Assembly: GCF_014207635.1 (NCBI RefSeq)
Contig: NZ_JACHIE010000002.1
Coordinates: forward strand, 124,001 to 188,000
Direction of reading: 5' to 3'
Length of the DNA: 64,000 nucleotides
DNA from: Acetobacter lovaniensis
Lineage (GTDB): Bacteria > Pseudomonadota > Alphaproteobacteria > Acetobacterales > Acetobacteraceae
The notes below the pieces were generated by a model that saw only the letters and a program-made list of their open reading frames with translations, was not told where the DNA came from and did no database searches. Positions 38,599 to 48,141 of this stretch are shown here, piece after piece (within the stretch, counting starts at the first letter, position 1; the number at the start of each line of letters is the position of its first letter). The position numbers and the translations under genes are program-made.

Positions 38599-39039
38599 TT
38601 ATTCTTGGATTTTATTGATTTTATCTAGAAAATTAACAAATGACTGTATGTCGGTTTCCCACGTTGATATTTTTTGATCATCTTCATTGGTAAACCTTAA
38701 ATCTCCCAAATCAGCCTCATTAGAAATTATTTTATCCAATGGATGTTGATCAGCAAGAATCATCTTATTTTGCAAATAAACAATATCGTCTTGTAAATAA
38801 CACGGCCAAGACATAAAGAAATTAGATGTGTTCGGATTATGAACATCAACAAGAAAGTAAGATTTTTTCTTCTTTAAAAGTAATTCGGCTGCATGCCGCC
38901 ATTGCTTCTGGTAAGAAGCCTTATCGAAAAAAGTTGTATTCGAAAAAAACCTTTCATTGAAATCATTGATGATTATTTTCCCCCAGTACCCGTCTTCATC
39001 ATAGAAATTACCACTTTTTTCTAAAAACAGGTCAAACAT
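38599..39039 (-). CDS. Immunity protein-like (CdiI-type), orphan
   Basis: A 146-residue acidic protein from visibly AT-rich DNA. Its layout recalls a family of CDI/polymorphic-toxin immunity proteins: an early G-Y-W-G-K-I-x-I-N-D-F segment, aromatic F-x-S-x-x-x-F-x-K-x-x-Y-x-x-Q-W (FFDKASYQKQWRHA), a strand YFLVDVHNP, the WPCYLQDDIVYLQN element, and a C-terminal E-D-x-x-K-I-S-x-W (EDDQKISTWETDI). Such proteins neutralise a toxin domain delivered by a neighbouring cell. No toxin gene or CdiA fragment is next to it, so it is an orphan. Family assignment rests on remembered motif style and is moderate. Confidence 0.6.
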   Translation of the reverse strand: MFDLFLEKSGNFYDEDGYWGKIIINDFNERFFSNTTFFDKASYQKQWRHAAELLLKKKKSYFLVDVHNPNTSNFFMSWPCYLQDDIVYLQNKMILADQHPLDKIISNEADLGDLRFTNEDDQKISTWETDIQSFVNFLDKINKIQE

Positions 39040-39293
39040 GACTAGCCCTTTATCGGGTTGAGTGAAAAATCGAATACATCTGATTTCTTGTCTTTTCTGT
39101 CAGACATGCTTCATCCGCTCCCCACGTTATGAGCGTCACTCTTTCTTGTAATATATTGTCTTCCATTTCAAAATTCTGTCTGCACTCCATAAATTGCATA
39201 GCAGGTTCTGTTCCACTTTGCTGTGGTGCATCTCCACTGATTGCGCCCCACTATACCAACCAGAGAATTCGCACAGAAGCATGCCATCATTGC

Positions 39294-40262
39294 TTAAAAC
39301 AACAATGGCACGTTCCATTTTTCTTCCAGAAAACTGTGTTCTGTTTGAGTGATCCAGCCCAGCCCCTGCATGTCATCCAGCATCCACGCCACGTTCCCTG
39401 CCTCTGTATGACTATGGATGTAATGTGTTTTTTCCGTAAAGTCTTCGCCATTCAAGGTTTTAAGGGTTGCGGCTTCGGGCAGGTTTAATCCTTTCTCTTC
39501 CAGCGGTGCGGCCAGGTCATGTGCAACAGTCTGTCTGTTTTCCGCATTGCGCAAAAAAATCATGGCATCGTTCAGCGCGTTGATAATTGCTTTGCAGACA
39601 TCCTGATTTTGAGACGTGCCTTGTGGCACAACAAACTGCTTTTCAATATGACGCGGCATAACGGTTTGAGAACCACCGGCCAGAAAAGCAAGGTTTTGCA
39701 GGCATGCTTCTGTCCCCCATGGTGGACCGACACACCCGCCATCTATGGAGCCATTCATCAGGGCGCTGATAATATCAGGTGGGGGCATGACCTGAATTTC
39801 AATATCCTGCTCCATGTTCACCCCTATGGATAGCAGGAACCGCTTGAGGATAAGAAAATGGGTTGAATACATATGCACAACAGAAAGCTTTGGACGGCGG
39901 CCGATTGTAGCGCGCCATGTCTCAAAGGCCTCACGCCCCTTATCCCCCGTGGGCCACTGGCCCATCAGCGGGTTGGTGCCACGCAGTATAACAGTGTTGC
40001 CGCCATAGCTTAACGTCGCAAGGGGCTTGAGTGCTGGCATATGCCCACGCCTACCCAAAGAGGTCATCATGGCCAGTGGCGCAAACATAATGGCTGCATC
40101 CAGTGTTTTCCAGACCAGACCATCTGCGATATTGGCCCATGAGGGAGAAACCACCAGTTCTGTCCTAAGCCCGTATTGTGCAAACAGGCCCGCATTATGG
40201 GCAAGCATAACGGGCGCACTATCAGACAGGCGCAGCAACCCGATACGGAGAGGTCTGGTCAT
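39294..40262 (-). CDS. nasS: NasS-like nitrate/nitrite sensor (NrtA-type fold, no signal peptide)
   Basis: A 322-residue periplasmic-binding-protein-like domain of the nitrate NrtA/NasS family. It starts directly with RPLRIGLLRLSDSAPVMLAHNAG and lacks a signal peptide, which marks the cytosolic sensor NasS, not a transporter subunit. Further signature parts are IMFAPLAMMTSLG and GGCVGPPWGTEA. In the known NasS-NasT system the sensor holds the antiterminator NasT inactive until nitrate or nitrite binds. The start overlaps the nasT stop by four bases. It is the last gene of the nitrate cluster. Confidence 0.9.
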   Translation of the reverse strand: MTRPLRIGLLRLSDSAPVMLAHNAGLFAQYGLRTELVVSPSWANIADGLVWKTLDAAIMFAPLAMMTSLGRRGHMPALKPLATLSYGGNTVILRGTNPLMGQWPTGDKGREAFETWRATIGRRPKLSVVHMYSTHFLILKRFLLSIGVNMEQDIEIQVMPPPDIISALMNGSIDGGCVGPPWGTEACLQNLAFLAGGSQTVMPRHIEKQFVVPQGTSQNQDVCKAIINALNDAMIFLRNAENRQTVAHDLAAPLEEKGLNLPEAATLKTLNGEDFTEKTHYIHSHTEAGNVAWMLDDMQGLGWITQTEHSFLEEKWNVPLLF

Positions 40263-40879
40263 GGTGTGTCGCTTTTCTGCTGCGCGGCGAGGTACTGTGT
40301 GGCCACAGTGACAATACGCTGGGATGTTTGCATCGCCCGCCCTCGGAACCAGCGATATGCCTGTGTTTCATTTGTTTTTTCATTTTTCATGAACAGCTTT
40401 TTGGCCTGATCAATAATCCTGCGCTCTTCAATTTCCTGCTGTGCGGCGCTGAGTTCCGCCCGTGTGCGCTGAAAACGCTCATAGAGCGCAATGGCTGCAC
40501 GAAGCAGCGGCTTAACATCGTCCGGGGGGGCATCCAGAACATTGTAGGAGCATACCCCTGTATCAAACGCGGTTTCCATAAGGCCTACATCGTCCTCATC
40601 CACAAACAGGGCAATGGGCCGTTCCAGTGCTGGAACAGACAGTGCGCGCACGCTATCCAGCGCATCACGGTCTGCGCGGGCCATGTCCACAAGCACAACA
40701 TCGGGGTAGTACTGGTGCACGGCTTCTATCAGGTTCATGCCAACAGGAACGGACTGTACATCAAGCGACGGGTCCGCACGCAGCGTATCGGACAAGGCCT
40801 TTGCCCGTCCGGGGTTTTCATCGGCAACCAGCACCTTGATGGGGGTGCGCATGGGGGATGGGGCAGGATATTTATCCAT
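40259..40879 (-). CDS. nasT: NasT-type ANTAR response regulator
   Basis: A 206-residue RNA-binding antiterminator. The N-terminal receiver-like domain (14-130) has Asp65 in VVLVDMARAD. The C-terminal ANTAR domain (about 140-195) shows EERRIIDQAKKLFM and TQAYRWFRGRAMQTSQ. ANTAR proteins bind paired stem-loops in leader RNA and prevent termination, here presumably in front of nitrate/nitrite genes. It overlaps nasA by one base and nasS by four, so all three are translated from one transcript. Genes nasT and nasS sit at the 3' end of the cluster, after the enzymes. Confidence 0.92.
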   Translation of the reverse strand: MDKYPAPSPMRTPIKVLVADENPGRAKALSDTLRADPSLDVQSVPVGMNLIEAVHQYYPDVVLVDMARADRDALDSVRALSVPALERPIALFVDEDDVGLMETAFDTGVCSYNVLDAPPDDVKPLLRAAIALYERFQRTRAELSAAQQEIEERRIIDQAKKLFMKNEKTNETQAYRWFRGRAMQTSQRIVTVATQYLAAQQKSDTP

Positions 40880-43800
40880 TAATAAATATCTCGCAGGTAG
40901 CGGCCCCCTCTGGTTAGCCCGGCAACATAATCATCTGCCTGGCTTGCTGGCATGGCCCCATGCCGTGCCACAATACGGCGCAATGCGGCATCCACATCAC
41001 GCGCCATACGCGCCGCATCTCCACAGATATAAAGGAAAGCCCCGGCCTGCAACCAGTTCCATAGCTCTGCCCCGGCTTCCTCCATCCTGTCCTGCACATA
41101 TATCCGCTTGGGTTGATCGCGCGAAAACGCGGTATCAAGCCGTGTCAGGCACCCGGTATGTGCAAAGTGGGCCAGTTCCTCCTGATAGTAAAACCCTTCC
41201 TGAGCGTGCCGTTCGCCAAAAAACAGCCAGTTGCGCCCTGTTGCGCCAAGGGCTTCACGCTCCTGCAAAAACCCGCGGAATGGCGCAATACCCGTGCCGG
41301 GGCCGATCATGATCACATCCGTCCCGCCATCTGCGGGAAGATGGAAATGCGTTGTGGGCTGGACAAAAACCGGCACATCGGCCCCTGCTGGCAACCCGGC
41401 AAGCCAGTTTGTGCACACACCGGGCCACGGATCGTTATTAACGCCAACAGTCAGTTCCACCACCCGCCCCGACACGAGCGGGGAGGAAGCTGTGGAATAA
41501 AGCCGGGGCTGCATCCTGCGGAACAGGGCGGGCACGTCCTGTGCCGCAACATCAAGGCGGGCCGCCTGCAACAGTTCGGGCAGATAGCCGCCTTCGGTCC
41601 GGCCCAGTGCGTGCAGCATTGCCGGGTTGGGGCGTGCCAGATCAAAATGGCGCAACAGGGCATCGTGCAGCCCAACGGTGCCTGCGCCTTTTAGGGTCAC
41701 GGGAGTGTCCGCAGGCAGGCCCAGTGCCGCCAGAGCGGTTTTGACAACCTCCACGGCATTGCAGGGCCATATCCCCAGCGCATCTCCGGGCTTCCAGTCC
41801 AGACCGCTCCTGCCCAGGTCCAGACCAATACGACGTGTATCCTTGCTGGCAGCGCCCTGACACAAGCGTTCATTCAGCGCAAGGCGGGCAATAACCGGCG
41901 CATCCCTTGTGCCAACTCTGGGCTCGGGCTGCGTGGGGATGGATGCGGCCTCCCCTCCGGGGGGTAGGGGCACTGGAGGTGTTGTGCTGTCCAGCACAGC
42001 CAGAAGCTGGCCACGCCAGACTTCTACCGTGTCCTCAAAATCCGGCTCGCAATCCACGCGGTCCATGATCATACAGGCACCCAGTTCCCGCAGGCGGCCA
42101 TCCAGCGCACAGCCAAACCCGCAGAAACTGGCATAGGAGGAATCCCCCAACGCCAGAACCGCGCAGGAGAGGCCAGTCAGTGCCTCCTTACGCGCACGCA
42201 GGGTGTCCCAGAATGGGGTTGCACAATCGGGGGGGTCACCATCCCCAAAAGTGGAGACAACAAAAATCGCCTTCCCCTGCCCGAGGTCCGCATCCTTGCA
42301 GTGATCGAGACAGGCAAGTTCCACCGTATATCCAGCCTCCCGCAGCCAGACAGCCACGGTAGAGGCCAGCGCTTCCGCCCGACCAGTCTGCGATGCCCAC
42401 CAAACCCGGATGCTCTGCCGCACGGCAAGAACATTCGGGGGAAGAGGCTGGGCACACCCCTCCCCCACACGGCTGAACAGGCCCGCCAGCAGGCCGTTTA
42501 CATAACTCCGCGCCTCCACAGGCAGGGGGGCGGATGCGGGTACATCCGGCACCAGACCGGGTTGTGGGGGCACCATACGCAACCCTTCCAGAAAACCTTT
42601 CAGCCATATTCTGGCCTGTTCGGGCAAATCTGGCTGAAGGGCTGGATCATCAAGGGAGAAATGGCGCATCAGGGTATCAAGCGGCATAGGGGCACTTCCT
42701 TCTTCCTGACGGGGGGCTGGGAGCGGCAACACATCTGGCGCAACCCGCTCCAGCTTAACGGCACAGAGCTTGAAGCCGGGCTGGAGGGAGAGCGGGTCCA
42801 CATCATCCGACGTAACTGCATTGACGGCCATGTCCGGGCCAAAGCGGTCATTCCAGTGGAATGGGGCAAAGCACTGCCCCGCCCCCACGCGCTGGCTGAT
42901 TTGAACAGGCAGAACAATGTGCCCACGGCGGGACGTCACCCTGACACGATCATCCGCCTGCAACCCAAGTAACTGTGCATCCTGTACCGAAACCTCCACA
43001 AATGGGCCGGGGTTCAGGCGGTTCAGGCTGGCAACACGGCCTGTTTTGGTCAGGGTATGCCACTGGTGTTGCAGTCGGCCACTGTTGAGCACAAAGGGGA
43101 ACTGCTCATCTGGCCATTCCTGCGGGCGCATCCACGGGCGCGCGTAAAAAATCGCACGCCCATCGGGGGTGGGGAAAACCGGCAGCACCTGCCCGGCCGG
43201 TACGTAGCGCACCGGGTGGCGGGCCTGTGTATCCCCCACAGGGGCAGGCCACTGCACCGGGCCCTGACGCAGGCGCTCATAACTCACTCCGGCGCAGTCA
43301 TAGCCGGTTTTGGGGTTTGTAAAACGGCTGAGTTCTGCAAACACTTCGGAGGATGAGGTAAAGGAAAAACCCTGCTCAAACCCCATGGCGCACGCAACGC
43401 GGGCAATAAGCTCCCAGTCGGCCAGTGCTTCCCCCGGCGGAGCAACCGCTTTTTGCGCCAAGGTCATGGTCCGGTCGGAATTCACCTGCACGCCATCCGC
43501 TTCTGCCCAAAGGGCGGCTGGAAGCAGACTATCGGCAAATCCTGTGGTTTCACTATCTGCAAAGGCATCCTGCACAACCACGTAATCCGCTTTTTCCAAT
43601 GCCCGTATGACATGGCCGCGATTGGCAACAGTAGCCACAGGGTTGGTGCAGATAATCCAGCAGGCTTTTATGCGGCCTTCTTCCATGGCCTCAAACATGG
43701 CAATGGCGCCATTGCCCCCTACATCCCGCAGGGTGCCGGGGGGGAGCTTCCACTGCGCCTCCACAAACGCGCGGTCTTCCGCCACCAGCGCGCTGCGCTG

Positions 43801-44859
43801 CCCCGGCAGCCCCGGCCCCATATAGCCCATTTCGCGCCCACCCATGGCGTTGGGCTGGCCGGTCAGGGAAAACGGGCCGCAACCGGGCCTGCACAGCGTG
43901 CCTGTGGCAAGGTGCAGGTTGCATAGCGCATTGGTGTTCCATGTTCCCGCAACACTCTGGTTCAGACCCATGGTCCACAGGCTCATCCAGTCCCCGGCCT
44001 GAGCAATCCAGCGGGCGGCGGTCATAATATCCGCAACAGGCAGGCCTGTTATTTCGGCAACAGTGCTGGGCGCATACTCTGCCAGAAAAGCAGGCATGGC
44101 GTCCCACCCACGGGTTGCCTGCGCGATAAACTGTTTGTCGATGTCTCCATTTTCAACAAGAATATGCAAAAGACCGTTCAGCAGGGCCAGGTCTGTTCCC
44201 GGGCGGATGGGCAGGTACAGGTCCGCTTTTTCCGCCGTTGCCGTTTTGCGTGGGTCCACCACAATCAGCTTTGCCCCGGCTCTTTTCCGCTCCATCAGAC
44301 GCAGGAACAGGATCGGGTGGCAATCGGCCATGTTGGACCCGATAACAAAAAACAGGTTGGTGGAGTCCATATCCTCATAACTGCCCGGTGGTGCGTCTGC
44401 CCCGAACGAGAGCTTGTAGCCCGTGCCTGCCGCTGCCATGCACAGGCGGGAATTGGATTCCATATACTGGCTGCCAACATACCCCTTTGCCAGTTTGTTA
44501 ATGAGGTACTGTGCCTCCAGAGACATCTGGCCGGACACATAAAACGCAAGTGCGTCCGGCCCATGTGTATCCAGAATACTGCGTAACCTTGCCGCCGTTG
44601 TGCCAATAGCCTGTTCAAGCGGAACCGCCACGGCATCCGCTCCACGTTGCGGGCGCAACAAGGCCGTTTTTAAACGTTCCTGCGCGTATACAGGCTTATC
44701 GCAGGAAGCGCCTTTGGTGCATAAACGACCGGCATTGGCAGGGTGCGTGGCATCACCCCGCACCTTTGCAATTTTTCCATCCTTGACATCCAGAATAATC
44801 CCGCACCCAACGCCACAGTACGGGCAGGCAGAGCGGAAGGCAGAATCAGGCATGGCCAC
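40879..44859 (-). CDS. nasA: Assimilatory nitrate reductase fused to diflavin reductase
   Basis: A 1326-residue fusion. Residues about 1-720 are the Mo-bisPGD nitrate reductase, with 4Fe-4S ligands in CPYCGVGCG and the later LCTKGASC, and the region NAMGGREMGYMGPGLPG. From about 815 to 965 comes a flavodoxin-like FMN domain (SQTGRAEALA, STFGDGDPPD, LALGDSSYASFCGFG). From about 990 to the end comes a CysJ-type FAD/NADPH reductase (RLYSTASSP, MIGPGTGIAPFRGFLQER, C-terminal RYLRDIY). One chain can thus take electrons from NADPH to nitrate, giving nitrite. It starts one base after the nirB stop and overlaps nasT. Confidence 0.95.
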   Translation of the reverse strand: MAMPDSAFRSACPYCGVGCGIILDVKDGKIAKVRGDATHPANAGRLCTKGASCDKPVYAQERLKTALLRPQRGADAVAVPLEQAIGTTAARLRSILDTHGPDALAFYVSGQMSLEAQYLINKLAKGYVGSQYMESNSRLCMAAAGTGYKLSFGADAPPGSYEDMDSTNLFFVIGSNMADCHPILFLRLMERKRAGAKLIVVDPRKTATAEKADLYLPIRPGTDLALLNGLLHILVENGDIDKQFIAQATRGWDAMPAFLAEYAPSTVAEITGLPVADIMTAARWIAQAGDWMSLWTMGLNQSVAGTWNTNALCNLHLATGTLCRPGCGPFSLTGQPNAMGGREMGYMGPGLPGQRSALVAEDRAFVEAQWKLPPGTLRDVGGNGAIAMFEAMEEGRIKACWIICTNPVATVANRGHVIRALEKADYVVVQDAFADSETTGFADSLLPAALWAEADGVQVNSDRTMTLAQKAVAPPGEALADWELIARVACAMGFEQGFSFTSSSEVFAELSRFTNPKTGYDCAGVSYERLRQGPVQWPAPVGDTQARHPVRYVPAGQVLPVFPTPDGRAIFYARPWMRPQEWPDEQFPFVLNSGRLQHQWHTLTKTGRVASLNRLNPGPFVEVSVQDAQLLGLQADDRVRVTSRRGHIVLPVQISQRVGAGQCFAPFHWNDRFGPDMAVNAVTSDDVDPLSLQPGFKLCAVKLERVAPDVLPLPAPRQEEGSAPMPLDTLMRHFSLDDPALQPDLPEQARIWLKGFLEGLRMVPPQPGLVPDVPASAPLPVEARSYVNGLLAGLFSRVGEGCAQPLPPNVLAVRQSIRVWWASQTGRAEALASTVAVWLREAGYTVELACLDHCKDADLGQGKAIFVVSTFGDGDPPDCATPFWDTLRARKEALTGLSCAVLALGDSSYASFCGFGCALDGRLRELGACMIMDRVDCEPDFEDTVEVWRGQLLAVLDSTTPPVPLPPGGEAASIPTQPEPRVGTRDAPVIARLALNERLCQGAASKDTRRIGLDLGRSGLDWKPGDALGIWPCNAVEVVKTALAALGLPADTPVTLKGAGTVGLHDALLRHFDLARPNPAMLHALGRTEGGYLPELLQAARLDVAAQDVPALFRRMQPRLYSTASSPLVSGRVVELTVGVNNDPWPGVCTNWLAGLPAGADVPVFVQPTTHFHLPADGGTDVIMIGPGTGIAPFRGFLQEREALGATGRNWLFFGERHAQEGFYYQEELAHFAHTGCLTRLDTAFSRDQPKRIYVQDRMEEAGAELWNWLQAGAFLYICGDAARMARDVDAALRRIVARHGAMPASQADDYVAGLTRGGRYLRDIY

Positions 44860-44860
44860 G

Positions 44861-47758
44861 TCAGGCAGGTGTCAGTTCAGGCGTGCCCTGACCGGCGCGC
44901 ACCCTGATCTGCACCTTGCCGTCCACCAGCCGTGCATCCCATGTGCGCAGCCGGACAGACGCATCCTCCAGACACTGGCCATCTTCCAGACGGAAGTGCT
45001 GCTTGTACAGTGGTGAGGCCACAACCCGCTGCCCCTTGATCTCCCCTATCAGCCCACGGCCAATAATGTTGGCATGCGAAAACGGGTCATGGTTATCCAG
45101 CGCATACACACAGGCAGGCTCGGCCTGCGTGGCCGGAACATAGAACAGGGCAACCTGATTGCCCTCGCACCATGCGACCACACCGGATTTTTCCACAAGG
45201 TCCGTTTGCGCGCACAGTTCCGTCCATGCCTGCGGACCTGCAAGGCTCCCTGCTTCGGGCAGGTTGGCAGCGGGCCGGACCTGATCGCGCTCGGCCACGG
45301 TGCGAATGTTGGGGTCTGGGCGGGCATCGTTTACAAATGTGCGGAAGCGCTTGAGTTTATCCTTGTCACTCAGTGCGTCCCGCCATTCGCAATGGTAGCG
45401 GTCCACCACCAGTTGCATCTGACGTTCCAGCTCTTCGGCAATGCCAAGACTGTCGTTGATGATCACGTCCTTGAGGTAATCCAGCCCGCCTTCCAGATTT
45501 TCACGCCAGACAGAGGTCCGCTGGAGTTTATCGGCCGTGCGGATATAGAACATGAGAAAACGATCTATATATTTTATCAGAGTTTCTGAATCGATGTCGG
45601 TTGCAAACAGTTCCGCATGGCGCGGCCGCATACCGCCATTACCGCAGACATAAAGGTTCCAGCCGTTTTCTGTGGCGATAACCCCCACATCCTTGCTCTG
45701 TGCCTCCGCACATTCACGCGTGCAGCCAGAAACCGCAAACTTGAGTTTGTGGGGCGAGCGTAACCCCTTGTAGCGGTTTTCCAGATCAAGGGCCTTGCCC
45801 ACACTATCCTGCACGCCGTAACGGCACCATGTGCTCCCCACGCATGATTTTACGGTGCGGGTGGATTTGCCGTAAGCCTGCCCCGTTTCAAACCCTGCAT
45901 CGAGCAGTTCTGTCCAGATTTCTGGCAACTGGTGCAGTTGCGCGCCAAACAGGTCGATCCTCTGCCCACCAGTAATTTTGGTGTAGAGATCATATTTTTT
46001 TGCAACCTGACCAAGCACGATCAGCTTGTCCGGTGTAATTTCCCCACCGGCTATGCGTGGCACAACCGAGTAGGTGCCGTTCTTTTGCATATTGGCCATG
46101 AACGTGTCGTTCGTGTCCTGCAGGGGAATATACAGCGGGTCGGTTATGGGCTTGTTCCAGGCCGAAGCAAGAATGGACCCAACCGCAGGTTTGCAGATGT
46201 CGCACCCCAGACCGCCATGACCATACTGCTGCATCAGCTCTTCAAATGTCTGGATACCGTGCACCCGGACCAGAGAATACAGCTCCTGCCGAGTATGGGA
46301 AAAATGCTCGCACAGGCTGCGATCAACCGTAATGCCCCGGCTTTCCAGCTCCGTTTCAAAAACACTTTTCAAAAGGGCGGCACACCCGCCGCACCCTGTG
46401 CTGGCTTTTGTGGTCTGCTTGAGTTCCCCCAGATCGGTGCACCCGGCATCTATTGTTGCGCAGATCGCCCCTTTGGTCACGTTATGGCATGAGCAGACCA
46501 TGGCCGTATCGGGCAGGGCATCGGCCCCAAGCAGTTCCGCCCCTTCCCCACGCGGGAGAATCAGTACTGCCGGGTCGGCCGGAGGTTTGATCGCATTCTG
46601 CACGTACTGGAGAATGGTGTCGTAATACGAATTATCGCCCACCAGCACGGCACCCAGAACACGGGTGCCATCACCAGACAGCACGAGCCGCCTGTAAGTG
46701 CCATCTGCCTCGCCAATAAAGCGGTAGCTCCTGCTCCCCGGCGTTGCCCCGTAGGCATCGCCAATGGAGCCTACATCCACGCCCTGCAATTTGAGCTTGG
46801 TGGACATGTCCGCCCCGGTAAACGCGGCCTCCTCGCCTGCCAGAATGGCCGCAACGGTGCGGGCCATGGCATAACCGGGCGCAACCAGACCAAAAACCTG
46901 CCCCTGCCAGGAGGCACATTCCCCAATGGCAAAAATGGCCGGGTCTGACGTACGGCAGCTCTGGTCAATAACAATTCCGCCGCGCGCCTGCACCTCCAGC
47001 CCGCACTCACGCCCAAGCTGGTCCTGTGCGCAAATACCAGCAGAAAACACCACCATATCGGTTTCCAGAAACGTATCGTCTGCAAAAATCAGGCGGTGTC
47101 GGCTGGTCTGACCCGGTACAATCTGCTTTGTGACATGGGATGTGCGCACATCTATCCCCAATGCCTCAATCCGGCATTTGAGCGCATCCCCGCCTTCCTT
47201 ATCCAGCTGAGCGGGCATAAGATGCCCCCCAAGCTGGATAACGCTTGTATGCAAGCCCAGTATTCTCAGGGCGTTGGCGGCCTCCAGCCCAAGCAGGCCA
47301 CCCCCGATAACCGTACCGTGCCGCGCCCCCTGTGCTGCTGCGCGGATAAGGTCCAGATCTTCCAGATTACGGTAAACAAGCCCAGCCGTACCGGTGTTGC
47401 CGGGCACCGGGGGCACAAAGGGGGTGGAACCGGTTGCCAGAATCAGGGTTGTGTACTGCAAAGCACCTTCTGCACTGTGTACGGTCTGCGCCTGCCGGTC
47501 GATGCGGTTTACGCGCACCCCACGGTGCAGGGTAATGCCGTGTGCCGCGTGAAAATCTTCCGCATGCAGGCGCAGGGCCAGTGCATCCTGCCCGGTCATG
47601 TATTCGGTCAGGTGCACGCGGTCATATGCATCGTGCAGTTCCTCGCCAAATACATGGATGGCACAATTTTCATTCAGGCCGTGCATGACAAGCTGTTCCG
47701 CACAGTAGTGCCCCACCATGCCATTGCCGATGATAACGATAGTGCCGGAAATGGCCAT
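44861..47758 (-). CDS. nirB: Assimilatory nitrite reductase, NirB-NirD fusion
   Basis: A 965-residue siroheme nitrite reductase (nitrite to ammonium, NADH or NADPH as donor). The N-terminal FAD/NAD domain starts GTIVIIGNGMVGHYC. Two BFD-like cluster regions follow (MVCSCHNVTKGAIC and later GLGCDICKP). The sulfite/nitrite reductase core has the 4Fe-4S/siroheme cysteines in SCVGSTWCRYG and CTRECAEAQSKD. The last about 115 residues are a NirD domain (WTELCAQTDL to KVQIRVRAG) without Rieske Cys/His ligands, as usual for NirD. The ATG at 47758 is chosen because the Rossmann strand begins at residue 5; an earlier start would add 17 unrelated residues. Confidence 0.95.
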   Translation of the reverse strand: MAISGTIVIIGNGMVGHYCAEQLVMHGLNENCAIHVFGEELHDAYDRVHLTEYMTGQDALALRLHAEDFHAAHGITLHRGVRVNRIDRQAQTVHSAEGALQYTTLILATGSTPFVPPVPGNTGTAGLVYRNLEDLDLIRAAAQGARHGTVIGGGLLGLEAANALRILGLHTSVIQLGGHLMPAQLDKEGGDALKCRIEALGIDVRTSHVTKQIVPGQTSRHRLIFADDTFLETDMVVFSAGICAQDQLGRECGLEVQARGGIVIDQSCRTSDPAIFAIGECASWQGQVFGLVAPGYAMARTVAAILAGEEAAFTGADMSTKLKLQGVDVGSIGDAYGATPGSRSYRFIGEADGTYRRLVLSGDGTRVLGAVLVGDNSYYDTILQYVQNAIKPPADPAVLILPRGEGAELLGADALPDTAMVCSCHNVTKGAICATIDAGCTDLGELKQTTKASTGCGGCAALLKSVFETELESRGITVDRSLCEHFSHTRQELYSLVRVHGIQTFEELMQQYGHGGLGCDICKPAVGSILASAWNKPITDPLYIPLQDTNDTFMANMQKNGTYSVVPRIAGGEITPDKLIVLGQVAKKYDLYTKITGGQRIDLFGAQLHQLPEIWTELLDAGFETGQAYGKSTRTVKSCVGSTWCRYGVQDSVGKALDLENRYKGLRSPHKLKFAVSGCTRECAEAQSKDVGVIATENGWNLYVCGNGGMRPRHAELFATDIDSETLIKYIDRFLMFYIRTADKLQRTSVWRENLEGGLDYLKDVIINDSLGIAEELERQMQLVVDRYHCEWRDALSDKDKLKRFRTFVNDARPDPNIRTVAERDQVRPAANLPEAGSLAGPQAWTELCAQTDLVEKSGVVAWCEGNQVALFYVPATQAEPACVYALDNHDPFSHANIIGRGLIGEIKGQRVVASPLYKQHFRLEDGQCLEDASVRLRTWDARLVDGKVQIRVRAGQGTPELTPA

Positions 47759-48141
47759 GGTCAGTAACTCCTCGCAATTTGGGAACAGGGGATGGCAACG
47801 CGGGCGCACCTATGCACGCATGACTGCCCAGAAGCGTGCAACCGCCCCCGCAGGAGACTTGCGCACAGGGGAAGATAATGCACGTTACAAAAAACAGAAT
47901 GTGAAAAACGCTGCACCATTATGGAACGGTTCCTGCGTTTGCACTGTGTGCAAACACGCCTTGCTCAGGCCAAGGAGCCGCCGTTGACCCCTGAACAACT
48001 CGCCGTTAACCCGTTACCACCGCCGCTGACGGTAACTGTTATGGGATGCTTCCAATTAGTTCCCTACACGAAATAAAATCAATAGGGAACCACAGATCAC
48101 AACAGGGCAGACCCTCACCCACATCGTTCCGGCACATGGAC
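47759..48141 (-). promoter_or_regulatory. nirB leader with several inverted repeats
   Basis: 383 bases between the broken porin gene and nirB, without a gene. On the minus strand, in order: GTTCCCTA...TAGGGAAC (48090-48059, 16-base loop); GTTACC...GGTAAC (48036-48013); the dyad GTTTGCAC-ACA-GTGCAAAC (47955-47937); and a 6-bp stem AAACGC...GCGTTT (47940-47906) followed by further T. The last two overlap by four bases and cannot form together, a layout like an antiterminator/terminator switch. It is a candidate RNA target for NasT; the hexanucleotide loops typical of ANTAR sites were not clearly seen. Confidence 0.5.
47937..47955. promoter_or_regulatory. 8-bp perfect dyad in nirB leader
   Basis: GTTTGCAC-TGT-GTGCAAAC, about 180 bases before nirB. 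It could act as an RNA hairpin or as a DNA operator (TTGCA...TGCAA, Crp/Fnr-like halves with one base too much spacing). Confidence 0.5.

Noticed and set aside
37941-40262. A genomic island with attachment sites at tRNA-Phe
   Set aside because: No second copy of the tRNA 3' end and no integrase were found, so only an acquired gene near a tRNA can be claimed.
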